Source: Gemmatimonadota bacterium (lineage in GTDB: Bacteria; Gemmatimonadota; Gemmatimonadetes; Gemmatimonadales; GWC2-71-9). From it: a stretch of 10,433 nt of DNA. The number at the start of each line of letters is the position of its first letter. Position 1 is the stretch's first letter. Positions 1 to 6,929 of this stretch are shown here, piece after piece. The notes beneath the pieces are model-generated. The model saw only the letters and a list, made by a program, of their open reading frames with translations. It was not told the DNA's origin and did no database searches. The stretch covers positions 1 to 10,433 of the forward strand of contig QHTP01000064.1 in assembly GCA_003220855.1 (NCBI GenBank). Reading direction: 5' to 3'. A program made the translations under genes and the position numbers.

Positions 1-191
1 ACTTCCGCGCCACCGACGCCCAATCGCTGCGCAACGTGTTCGCCGAGATCAACCGGCTCGAGAAGACGGCGGTGGAACAGGTGGTGTATCGGCGGTTCGA
101 CGAGGAGTATCGGACGCCGCTCGCCCTGGGATTGGTGGCGCTGGCGCTGGAGATCGTGGTCGCGGGCACGTTCGCGGTCCGGGTGCCCTGA
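1..191 (+). CDS. batA: BatA-type VWA protein, C-terminal end only (partial)
   Basis: Only the last 62 codons are present (reading from base 3), ending in a TGA whose last base is the first base of the next ATG. The peptide has the ending typical of BatA-family aerotolerance proteins. A helix from the end of the von Willebrand factor A (VWA) domain (RATDAQSLRNVFAEINRLEK) leads into a YRRFDEEY-type stretch. A final membrane segment (about residues 40-58, LALGLVALALEIVVAGTFAV) follows, with almost nothing after it. BatA proteins are membrane-anchored VWA proteins that work with BatB to BatE, usually downstream of a MoxR ATPase and a DUF58 protein. Those partners would lie upstream of the window. 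The assignment rests on this short tail plus the very strong Bat context downstream. The MIDAS metal site cannot be checked because it lies outside the window. Confidence 0.85.
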   Translation, partial: FRATDAQSLRNVFAEINRLEKTAVEQVVYRRFDEEYRTPLALGLVALALEIVVAGTFAVRVP

Positions 192-1855
192 TGGCGTTCG
201 ACGCGCCGGTCGTCCTCGCCGTCGCGCCGCTGGTCGGCGGCGCCGTGTGGTTCGCGGCGGCGTGGGCGCGCCGGGTACGCATCCGGCGGGCGGCGCTGTG
301 GTCCGAAGAAACGGTGCGGCGCGCCCTCCGCGCGGGGCGCCTCGGGCCCACGGCGCTCGCCGTGGCGGCGTTCCTGGGCGTCGTGGCGCTGGCGGGCCCG
401 CGCTGGGGGCAAGCGACCATCGTGGCGGAGACGCGCGCTCTGTCCGTCGTAATGGCGATGGATATCTCGCGCTCGATGCTCGCGGAGGACGCGAGCCCGA
501 ACCGGCTGGGCCGGGCGCTGCGCGAAGCGCGCCGGCTCGTGCAGGACCTGGACGGCGATCGCGTCGGCCTGCTGGCGTTCGCCGGCTCCAGCTACATCCT
601 CTCCCCGCTGTCGATCGACGGCTCCGCGCTCACGCTCTACCTCGATGCGCTCGATCCCGAAGTCGCTTCCCAGGGAGGGACCGGGCTGGCCGGCGCGTTG
701 CGCCAGGGCGGCGAGCTGCTGCGGGCGAGCTCCGACCTCGCCGACCGTGTGCTGGTCGTCTTCACCGACGGCGAAGCGCATGATACGCTCCCCGCGGTGA
801 CCGAGCAGGCGCAACAGCTCCACGCCGCCGGAATCAAGCTGATCCTGGTCGCGGAGGGCGGACGCGCGCCCAGTCGCATTCCCGTGCGCGACGAGCGCGG
901 CGCACTCCTCACCTACCAGCGGGACGAGGACGGCAGCGTCATCAAGACGACTCGGCGCGACGATATTCTCGGCGCGGTCGCGGATGCGGCTCAGGGCACG
1001 CTCGTCGCGGCCGACCTCCCCGATCAGGCCGGCGCCGTGCGGGACCTCGTCGCCTCCTACAGACGCGCGCGGGCGAGCGAGGCGCGCACCGAGCAGGGCC
1101 GGTTGCGCGCCTGGCTACCCCTGCTGTTCGCCGTGGCGCTGCTCGCCGCGCAGGCGGCCACGCGGCGCACCGCCGCCCTGATCGGCGTGGCGCTGTGGTG
1201 TCTCCTCCCGAAGCCCGCCGCGGCGCAGGAGCCCGCACGCCCCCGCAGCCCGGCGGAGAAGGCGTGGGACCGCCACGACCTCGCCGGCGCCCGCGCCGCC
1301 TATCTGGCCGAGCTCGCTGGGCGTCGCAAGGACGACACGGCGTGGTACAACGCCGGCACGGCGGCGCTCGCGGACTCGGATGCGGAGACCGCGCGGGGGA
1401 GCCTCACCCACGCCGCGGCGTCGCTCGACCCCGACGTGCGGTTCCGCGCGCTCTTCAATCTTGGCTTGCTCGCGCTGCGCGAGGCGATGACCGACAGCGC
1501 GGCGCGCGACTCGCATCTCGCGGACGCCGAGCGGGCCTACCGCGAAGCGCTGCTGCTCCGGCCGCACGACCTTGGGGCCAAATGGAACCTCGAGCTCGCC
1601 GTGCGGCATCAGCATGGTGGCAGCAGCCGGAGCAACCCGCCCTCCGGTGGCAATGGAGGCAGCGGGCCCCAGAGCGGGGGCGGGGGAGGATCGAGCAAGG
1701 GACGCGCCCAGGGCGGGGCCGGCGTGCAGGGTGGCATGAGTCCGGCGCAGGCGGACGAAGTGTTGCGCTCGATCGGTCAGCAGGAGCTCAAGACTCGGCG
1801 GGACCGCACCGGGCAGACCCGGCGCGCCGTGGAGCCCGGCGTGAAGGACTGGTGA
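191..1855 (+). CDS. batBC: BatB-BatC fusion: membrane VWA protein with C-terminal TPR region
   Basis: This 554-residue protein joins a BatB-like VWA half to a BatC-like TPR half. Seen: membrane segments at about 6-24 and 53-69, then a VWA domain (about 83-290) with a complete MIDAS metal site: DISRS at 91-95, T164 in GGTG, and D193 in FTDGEAHD. A third membrane segment lies at about 308-322. Residues 327-346 then look like a signal peptide (ALIGVALWCLLPKPAAAQ, with an AxA-type site). TPR-like helices follow at about 355-470, then a Gly/Ser-rich stretch at 476-515. The tail (ADEVLRSIGQQELKTRR ... VKDW) resembles the end of stand-alone BatC proteins. By the positive-inside rule the VWA and TPR parts would both face the periplasm (inference). 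The ATG overlaps the batA stop as TGATG with no clear ribosome site, suggesting coupling. Bat proteins are linked to oxygen tolerance and envelope stress; their molecular role is not settled. Confidence 0.9.
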   Translation: MAFDAPVVLAVAPLVGGAVWFAAAWARRVRIRRAALWSEETVRRALRAGRLGPTALAVAAFLGVVALAGPRWGQATIVAETRALSVVMAMDISRSMLAEDASPNRLGRALREARRLVQDLDGDRVGLLAFAGSSYILSPLSIDGSALTLYLDALDPEVASQGGTGLAGALRQGGELLRASSDLADRVLVVFTDGEAHDTLPAVTEQAQQLHAAGIKLILVAEGGRAPSRIPVRDERGALLTYQRDEDGSVIKTTRRDDILGAVADAAQGTLVAADLPDQAGAVRDLVASYRRARASEARTEQGRLRAWLPLLFAVALLAAQAATRRTAALIGVALWCLLPKPAAAQEPARPRSPAEKAWDRHDLAGARAAYLAELAGRRKDDTAWYNAGTAALADSDAETARGSLTHAAASLDPDVRFRALFNLGLLALREAMTDSAARDSHLADAERAYREALLLRPHDLGAKWNLELAVRHQHGGSSRSNPPSGGNGGSGPQSGGGGGSSKGRAQGGAGVQGGMSPAQADEVLRSIGQQELKTRRDRTGQTRRAVEPGVKDW

Positions 1856-4218
1856 TGCTCGCGCTCTGGGTGCTCGCCGCGCTGCAGAGCGGGCCGGCAC
1901 CCGACGTCACGGCGCGAGTGGACCGTACCCACGTCACGGCGGGCGACGACCTGCTGCTCACGATTCGGGCCCGCACCCGATCCGCCGCCCCCGTGACCGT
2001 CGCGCTCCCCGCGCTCACGGGATTCACCGTCGTCGGGTCGCGCGAGGTCACGGAGGTGACGCTGGAGGCGCTGGGCGGCCCGGTGCGCACCACCACGCGC
2101 GAGCTCGAGCTGCGGGCGCAACGCCCCGGCGCGCTGGTGATCGGAGCGGTGCGGGTGGAGCAGGGTGGCCGGCGGGTCATGACCGCCGCGCTCACGGTCA
2201 CGGTGGACAGTGCGAGCACGGGGCTCGCCACCGCCGTGTCGCCGATCGCGCGGCGGCTGATCGACGCGGCCACGCCGCCGACCCCCGGTGAGCAGGCCGA
2301 GCACGTCGCGCTCAGCGTGCTCCTTCCCGGCGACTCCGTGCTGGTGGGCCAGCAGCTCGACGTGATCGCGGTGGCGTGGTTCCCCCGCGAGCTGCGCGTG
2401 CGCCTGCGGCGCGCGCCGATTCTCACGCTGCAGACGCCGGAAGGCGTCTGGTCGTATCCCGGCGCCGCGCCGAGCGAGGTCGCCGCCTCGCGGCTGGTGC
2501 GGGGGCGCTGGCTCGATTTGTTCATCGCCCACGAGGCCGTGTTTCCCCTCGCTCCCGGGCGCATCGTCATTCCGCCCGCCACCGTGGAGTACGCGGTGCC
2601 GGCCAGCTTCTCCTTCTTCAGCCGCGAGGACCGGTATTCCTTGCGGAGCGATACAGTGCCCGTGCAGGTGCTGCCGCTGCCGGGCGCACGATCGATGGTG
2701 GGCGATCCGCCCGCCGTGGCGCAGGGGCTCACCCTCGATCTCCGTCTCGATCCGCCCACTGGCCGGGTGGGGGAGCCGATCGCCGTGACGGCCACGCTGT
2801 CGGGCGTGGGGAACGTGGCGCTGTGGCGGGAGCCCGTGATCGGCTGGCCGCCGGGGTTTCGCTCCTACGCTGGCGAGACGGGCACGCGCATCGAGGCTCG
2901 CAATGGTCGCATCGCGGGGGCGAAGACGTTCCACTACCTCGTGATGCCGGACTCCGTCGGTTCGTTCCAGTTGCCGGCCGTGCGCTATCCCTACTACGAC
3001 CTCGCGGCGGGTGACGCGGCCGCCGCGACACTCGCCCCGCGCCCGCTGATGGTGGCGGCCGGACTCGAGCCCCGGGCGGCCCGGGCTCTCCCGCCGCTGG
3101 AGCGCGGACGTGGTCCGGTGTGGACGGACGAGCTGGCGCACGATCTCGTGCCGTGGGGCTGGCTGGTGCTGTTGGTCGGCCCGCCGCTCCTGGCCTGGCT
3201 GTGGCGGCGGCGGCGGCCGGCACCGCCGATCCGCGTCGCCGCCCCCGCGCCCGGGCCGCTGAGCCGGATCGGTCGCGCGGAACGGCAGTTTCACGCGCTG
3301 CTCGCGAGCCACGTCCCGGACGCCGAGGCACGCGATGGCGACGGGCTGGGCCGCGCGCTGCGCGCCGCGGGCGTCGAGAGCGCCGTCGCCGATCACGTGA
3401 TGCGGCTGCGGGACCGGCTGCGCGCGACCCGGTACGGTCCGCGCGCCCCGGGCGACGCAGCGCAGCTCGCCGCGGAGCTCGAGCAGGTGCTGCGGGTGTT
3501 GGGCGGCGATCCGGCCCGGACCAGGCGGCGAGTCTCCGTCTTGATCGTGGCCGCCGCGGCGTGCGGCTCCCTGGGAGCGCTGGCGCGGCCGGCCGCGGCT
3601 CAGGCGCTGAGCGCCGAGGCGTTGTACGAGGCGGGTGCGCTGCGCGCCGCGGCGGACTCCTTCGCCGCCCGCGCCGGGGCCGAGCCGCGCGCGCCTGCCC
3701 ATTGGTACAACCTGGGCGCCACCCTGTATCGTGCCGGAGCGGACGGCAAGGCGACCGCCGCGTGGGCCATCGCCGCCCGACTCGCGCCGCGTGACGACAC
3801 CGTGCGACGGGCCCGCGAGCTGCTCCCCCCGCCGGACGCGCCCAGCGAGCCGCTCCTCCTGGTGGGGGTCGCCACGCCCGGGGAGTGGGCTCTGGTCGCC
3901 GCGCTGCTGTGGGTCGCCCTGTGGATCGTCGCCGCCGGCGGGCGCCGGCGGGTGGTCCTCGGCAGCGTCGCCCTGCTCACGGCTGCGGTGGTCGGACTGG
4001 CGGCGCGCGAAGCGCTGCGGCGGGGGCGGCCCGTCGCGATCGTCGTGCATCCCGCGACCTCGGTGCGGGTGGCGCCGTATGGAAGCGCCAGCGCCGCGGC
4101 GACGGTCGAAGCCGGCGCCGCGCTGCTGGTCGACAGGGCGTTCGGCGGGTGGCTCGAGGTGCACCGCCAGGACGGTGTGCGCGGCTGGGTGCTGGCGACC
4201 GAGGTGACGCGCCTGTGA
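1855..4218 (+). CDS. batDE: BatD-BatE fusion: Ig-like oxygen-tolerance protein with C-terminal TPR and SH3 domains
   Basis: This 787-residue protein reads as BatD followed by BatE. An N-terminal signal sequence (about 1-14) precedes a large beta-rich region (about 17-425) typical of BatD. A membrane segment follows (about 433-450) with a basic RRRR stop, then a soluble part (451-558). Residues 559-583 look like a second signal peptide (VSVLIVAAAACGSLGALARPAAAQ). The BatE-like part follows: TPR-like helices (about 585-655, with HWYNLGATLYRAG), two membrane segments (about 677-694 and 700-717) and an SH3b-type domain (about 728-787, with SVRVAPYGSAS and GWLEVHRQDGVRGWV). Charges alternate so that the Ig-like, TPR and SH3 parts would all be periplasmic (inference). 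The ATG at 1855 overlaps the batBC stop as TGATG. The frame stays open upstream to 1195, but that extension lies inside batBC, is basic and low complexity, and lacks a signal peptide. The batBC/batDE pairing supports a Bat complex built from fewer, larger chains. Confidence 0.88.
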   Translation: MLALWVLAALQSGPAPDVTARVDRTHVTAGDDLLLTIRARTRSAAPVTVALPALTGFTVVGSREVTEVTLEALGGPVRTTTRELELRAQRPGALVIGAVRVEQGGRRVMTAALTVTVDSASTGLATAVSPIARRLIDAATPPTPGEQAEHVALSVLLPGDSVLVGQQLDVIAVAWFPRELRVRLRRAPILTLQTPEGVWSYPGAAPSEVAASRLVRGRWLDLFIAHEAVFPLAPGRIVIPPATVEYAVPASFSFFSREDRYSLRSDTVPVQVLPLPGARSMVGDPPAVAQGLTLDLRLDPPTGRVGEPIAVTATLSGVGNVALWREPVIGWPPGFRSYAGETGTRIEARNGRIAGAKTFHYLVMPDSVGSFQLPAVRYPYYDLAAGDAAAATLAPRPLMVAAGLEPRAARALPPLERGRGPVWTDELAHDLVPWGWLVLLVGPPLLAWLWRRRRPAPPIRVAAPAPGPLSRIGRAERQFHALLASHVPDAEARDGDGLGRALRAAGVESAVADHVMRLRDRLRATRYGPRAPGDAAQLAAELEQVLRVLGGDPARTRRRVSVLIVAAAACGSLGALARPAAAQALSAEALYEAGALRAAADSFAARAGAEPRAPAHWYNLGATLYRAGADGKATAAWAIAARLAPRDDTVRRARELLPPPDAPSEPLLLVGVATPGEWALVAALLWVALWIVAAGGRRRVVLGSVALLTAAVVGLAAREALRRGRPVAIVVHPATSVRVAPYGSASAAATVEAGAALLVDRAFGGWLEVHRQDGVRGWVLATEVTRL

Positions 4219-5903
4219 TGGTGCAGAGTGCCGTGAGGATCGCCGTACTGGCTCCCCAGGTGGCCGATCAGATAGCGGCCGGCGAGGTCGTGGAGCGGCC
4301 CGCCTCGGTCGTGAAGGAGCTCGTCGAGAACGCGCTCGACGCCGGAGCGCGGGCGATCCGCGTCGAGATCGAAGACGGCGGGAAGAGCCTGATCCGGGTG
4401 AGCGACGACGGCGAGGGCATGGCCCGCCCCGACGCGGAGCTGGCGCTGTCGCGCCATGCCACGAGCAAGATCCGCGAGGCTGCCGACCTGATCGGGGTCG
4501 GCACGTTCGGCTTCCGGGGCGAGGCGCTGCCCGCGATCGCCTCGGTGTCCCGGTTCGAGCTTGAGACCTCGCCCGACGGCGCCACGGGCACGAGGCTGCG
4601 CCTGGTCGGGGGGAAGCGCGAAGGCGTCGACGACGCGGTGCGCCAGCGGGGGACGACGGTGACGGTGCGCGCGCTGTTCTTCAATATGCCCGCGCGCCGC
4701 AAGTTCCTGCGGGCTCAATCGACCGAGACCCGCGCCGTCGCGGAAGCCGTCACCCTGCTGGCGCTGACTCGACCCGAAACCGCGTTCACGCTGTCGAGCG
4801 ACGAGCGCACGCTGATCGACGTGCGCCCCGCAGCCAGTGCCATCGAGCGCGTGGGGGCGCTGTGGGGCGGGGCGCTGGCCGATACGCTGCTCCCCATCGC
4901 CCACCGCGAGGGCCCGCTCGAAGTGCGCGGCTTCGCCCAGCGTCCCGCGCAGGCGAAGCCCAGTGGGAGAAAAGGCCATGTCTTCGTGCGCGGCCGCCCG
5001 ATCCGCGACCCGTTCATCCTGCGCGCGGCCGAGGCCGGTTACCGCTCGACCCTCGCGCCGGACGACCGTCCCTCGCTGATCCTGTTCTTGGATCTGCCCG
5101 GGGACGCGGTGGACGTGAACGTCCACCCGTCGAAGCTGGAGGTGCGGTTCCGCGACAAGTTTTTCGTCGAGAAGGTCGTCGAGGAAGCGGTGCGGGGGGC
5201 GCTGGGACCCCTCGCCGCGGCTGCGCCGCTGGGGGCTGGGGACTCGGGACTCGGGACTGGGGTATCGTGGAACGGCACGTCGGTCCCCATGGATTTGTTT
5301 TCGGGTGATTCCCGAGTCCCGAGTCCCGAGCCCCTAACTCCGCCTCTCCTTCAGGTGTTCGACACCTACATCCTGTTCCAGTCCGACTCCGGGGTCGCGA
5401 TCGTGGACCAGCACTCGGCGCACGAGCGGGTGCTGTATGAGCGGGTGATGCGTCAGCTCACCGGCGACGGCGCCACGGCACAGCGGCTGCTGCTGCCGCT
5501 CACGCTCGATTTCTCGGGTCCCGAGCTCGAGGCCATCGAGGCGCACCGCGAGCTGCTGCGCCGCGTGGGCTTCGAGGTGGAGCCGTTCTCTGGTCGGAGC
5601 GTGGTCGTGCACACCGCGCCCAACCCCCATCCCCGATTCGACGCCGCGCGTTGCTTCCAGGAGCTCGTCGCCGATCTCGCGGGCGGGCGGTTCGGCGCGC
5701 TCGCCAACCGGCTGGAGCGCTTCGCGGCGACGTTCGCCTGTCGCGCGGCCATCAAGGCGGGCCAGCGGCTCGAGCTGGAGGAGATGCGGGAGCTCGTGCT
5801 CCGGCTGCTCGGCGCGACGCTCCCGGCCCACGACGTGCACGGCCGACCCACGGTGGTGCAACTGCCGCGCGGGGAGCTGGAGCGGAGATTTGGGAGAAGC
5901 TGA
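4218..5903 (+). CDS. mutL: DNA mismatch repair protein MutL (endonuclease type)
   Basis: MutL couples mismatch recognition by MutS to strand incision. The 561-residue protein has the GHKL ATPase motifs: KELVEN with catalytic Glu34, DDGEG at 63-67, and GFRGEAL at 98-104. The transducer motif DVNVHPSKLEVRF lies at about 299-311. The C-terminal dimerisation and nuclease domain carries DQHSAHERVLYE (397-408), which fits DQHA(x)2E(x)4E except for Ala to Ser. QRLLLP (422-427) matches a beta-clamp-binding motif, and ACR is at 507-509. The last motif reads DVHGRPT (539-545), where CxHGRP is usual, so one expected zinc-site cysteine is Val. The protein is short for the family (often above 600 residues). 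Its interdomain linker (about 338-375) is almost wholly encoded by a G-rich inverted repeat. The ATG overlaps the batDE stop as TGATG. A longer open frame back to 3885 lies within batDE and is not used. Having endonuclease motifs suggests a MutH-independent repair system (family knowledge). Confidence 0.97.
   Translation: MVQSAVRIAVLAPQVADQIAAGEVVERPASVVKELVENALDAGARAIRVEIEDGGKSLIRVSDDGEGMARPDAELALSRHATSKIREAADLIGVGTFGFRGEALPAIASVSRFELETSPDGATGTRLRLVGGKREGVDDAVRQRGTTVTVRALFFNMPARRKFLRAQSTETRAVAEAVTLLALTRPETAFTLSSDERTLIDVRPAASAIERVGALWGGALADTLLPIAHREGPLEVRGFAQRPAQAKPSGRKGHVFVRGRPIRDPFILRAAEAGYRSTLAPDDRPSLILFLDLPGDAVDVNVHPSKLEVRFRDKFFVEKVVEEAVRGALGPLAAAAPLGAGDSGLGTGVSWNGTSVPMDLFSGDSRVPSPEPLTPPLLQVFDTYILFQSDSGVAIVDQHSAHERVLYERVMRQLTGDGATAQRLLLPLTLDFSGPELEAIEAHRELLRRVGFEVEPFSGRSVVVHTAPNPHPRFDAARCFQELVADLAGGRFGALANRLERFAATFACRAAIKAGQRLELEEMRELVLRLLGATLPAHDVHGRPTVVQLPRGELERRFGRS
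5231..5342 (+). repeat. G-rich inverted repeat inside mutL (linker region)
   Basis: The left arm (5231-5262) has five runs of three or more G separated by CT, ACTC, ACTC and ACT, built on a GGGACTC unit. The right arm (about 5308-5336) is its C-rich complement, built on TCCCGAG. Bases 5240-5258 can pair with 5315-5333, with one mismatch in 19. The spacer is about 56 nt. The left arm fits the G-quadruplex pattern on the coding strand. The element stays in frame and codes for the low-complexity MutL linker. Confidence 0.85.
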
Positions 5904-6885
5904 GCGGGGCGCCCCACCGCTCGTCCCGGTCATCGTCGGCCCCACCGGCGTCGGCAAGACGGCGGTCGTCGCGGCGTGGGCCGCGCTCGAGCCCATCAGC
6001 GTCGTCTCCGCGGACGCGCGCCAGGTGTACCGCGGCCTGGACATCGGGACCGCGAAGCCGCCGGACGAGCTCCTGGCCCGGGTGCCGCACGTGGGGCTCG
6101 ACGTGGTGCAGCCCGGCGAGCGCTACAGCGCGGGGCAATTCGCGCGCGACGCGGCGGCGTGGCTCGCCGAGATCCGTTCCGCCGGCCGCCAACCGGTGGT
6201 GGTGGGGGGAACGGGCTTTTACGTGCGGGCGTTGGCGGAGGGCCTGTTCCACGAGCCGCCGCTCGACGCCGTGCGTCGCGAGCGGCTGCGCGTCTGGACC
6301 GCGCGGCTGCCGGTGGCGCGTCTGGCGCATTGGGCGGCGCGCCTGGACCGGCGCTTCGCTGGCGGGGGGCGCCAGCGCGCCGCGCGCGCGATCGAGGTGG
6401 CGCTCCTCACCGGACGCGGCCTGAGCTGGTGGCAGGAGCACGCGCGCGCGACCGGCGCGATGCGTCCGTGGTACATTCATCTCACACTGCCGCGCGACGC
6501 GCTCGAGCGGCGCATCGCCGACCGGGTGGACGCGATGCTCACGGCCGGGCTCGTCGCCGAGGTTCGCCGCACCCTCGACCGGTCGGTGGCCCCGGATGCG
6601 CCGGGGCTGGACGGCGTGGGCTACCGTGAGGTGGTGGCGATGCTCGCGGGACGGCTGCCGGAGCGGGGGCTGCGGGAGGCGATCGTGGTGGCCACGCGGC
6701 GGTACGCGAAAAGACAAGAGACGTGGTTCAGGAATCAGATACCCGGGGGAAGGGGAATGGGGAAAGGGGAAGGGGTATGGTCTCTCGACGCGACCGAGCG
6801 TCCTGACGTTTTGGCCGCTCGCATCAGCGATCGCTGGCACGCCGTGACCCTTCCCCATTCCCCCTTCCCCATTCCCCGTTCTTGA
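5890..6885 (+). CDS. miaA: tRNA dimethylallyltransferase MiaA
   Basis: MiaA transfers a dimethylallyl group from DMAPP to N6 of A37 in tRNAs that read codons starting with U. Seen: P-loop GPTGVGKT (17-24), SADARQVYRGLDIGTAKP (40-57) with the conserved Asp42, GGTGFYVRAL (106-115), the RAARAIEV helix (about 163-170), GVGYREV (242-248), and RYAKRQETWFRNQ (271-283), where the family normally ends or nearly so. Residues 284-331 are an added low-complexity tail encoded by a G/C-rich inverted repeat, with no family feature. The only start ahead of the P-loop in this frame is TTG at 5890. It overlaps the mutL end by 14 nt, with purine-rich GGAGCGGAGA just before it. The mutL-miaA pairing is common in bacteria and supports both calls. 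The natural length of the core is about 283 residues, so the tail is the odd part. Confidence 0.95.
   Translation: MGEAERGAPPLVPVIVGPTGVGKTAVVAAWAALEPISVVSADARQVYRGLDIGTAKPPDELLARVPHVGLDVVQPGERYSAGQFARDAAAWLAEIRSAGRQPVVVGGTGFYVRALAEGLFHEPPLDAVRRERLRVWTARLPVARLAHWAARLDRRFAGGGRQRAARAIEVALLTGRGLSWWQEHARATGAMRPWYIHLTLPRDALERRIADRVDAMLTAGLVAEVRRTLDRSVAPDAPGLDGVGYREVVAMLAGRLPERGLREAIVVATRRYAKRQETWFRNQIPGGRGMGKGEGVWSLDATERPDVLAARISDRWHAVTLPHSPFPIPRS
6745..6877 (+). repeat. GGGGAA-type inverted repeat forming the miaA 3' end
   Basis: The left arm (6745-6775) is five runs of four to five G separated by AA, AAT, AAA and AA. The right arm (6848-6877) is five runs of C whose reverse complement has the same order of G runs with AAT, AA, AAT and AA spacers. 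The arms are near-complementary over about 30 nt around a 72-nt spacer. The left arm is a textbook G-quadruplex motif on the coding strand, and the right arm is one on the opposite strand. The element adds about 45 in-frame codons to miaA. Confidence 0.87.
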
Positions 6886-6929
6886 GATGAGAATCGGTAT
6901 CACGTTCTTGAGATGAGAATCGGTATCAC
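6877..6929 (+). repeat. Perfect 26-bp tandem duplication spanning the bshA start
   Basis: Bases 6877-6902 are repeated exactly at 6903-6928, and the match continues one base further (6903 equals 6929). Each copy contains TTGAGATGAG and the first codons of bshA (ATGAGAATCGGTATCA). The miaA stop (6883-6885) lies in the first copy and the real bshA ATG (6913) in the second. The first copy begins at the last base of the upstream C-rich arm. Confidence 0.95.
6887..6916 (+). other. Nine-codon mini-ORF (MRIGITFLR) created by the duplicated start
   Basis: The ATG in the first repeat copy begins with bshA codons, but the 26-bp unit is not a multiple of three. The frame shifts and stops at TGA 6914-6916. 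That stop overlaps the true bshA ATG (6913-6915) as ATGA. Ribosomes starting here would end exactly at the bshA start, a geometry suited to re-initiation. Whether it is translated is unknown; it may be only a by-product of the duplication. Confidence 0.4.

Noticed and set aside
1615..1735. G-rich stretch near the batBC 3' end as a fourth structured element
   Set aside because: It encodes a Gly/Ser-rich low-complexity segment usual for BatC-type proteins and has no matching C-rich arm.
1195..1854. 220-codon N-terminal extension of batDE in the same open frame
   Set aside because: It lies fully inside batBC, is Arg/Pro-rich shadow sequence, and the ATG at 1855 gives a signal peptide and a TGATG junction.
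1777..4164. 795-codon open frame on the minus strand
   Set aside because: It is antisense to batDE, has shadow composition (Arg/His/Gln-rich), and shows no domain or motif.
3885..4217. 111-codon extension upstream of mutL
   Set aside because: It is basic low-complexity sequence inside the batDE SH3 region; the ATG at 4218 gives the usual MutL N-terminus.
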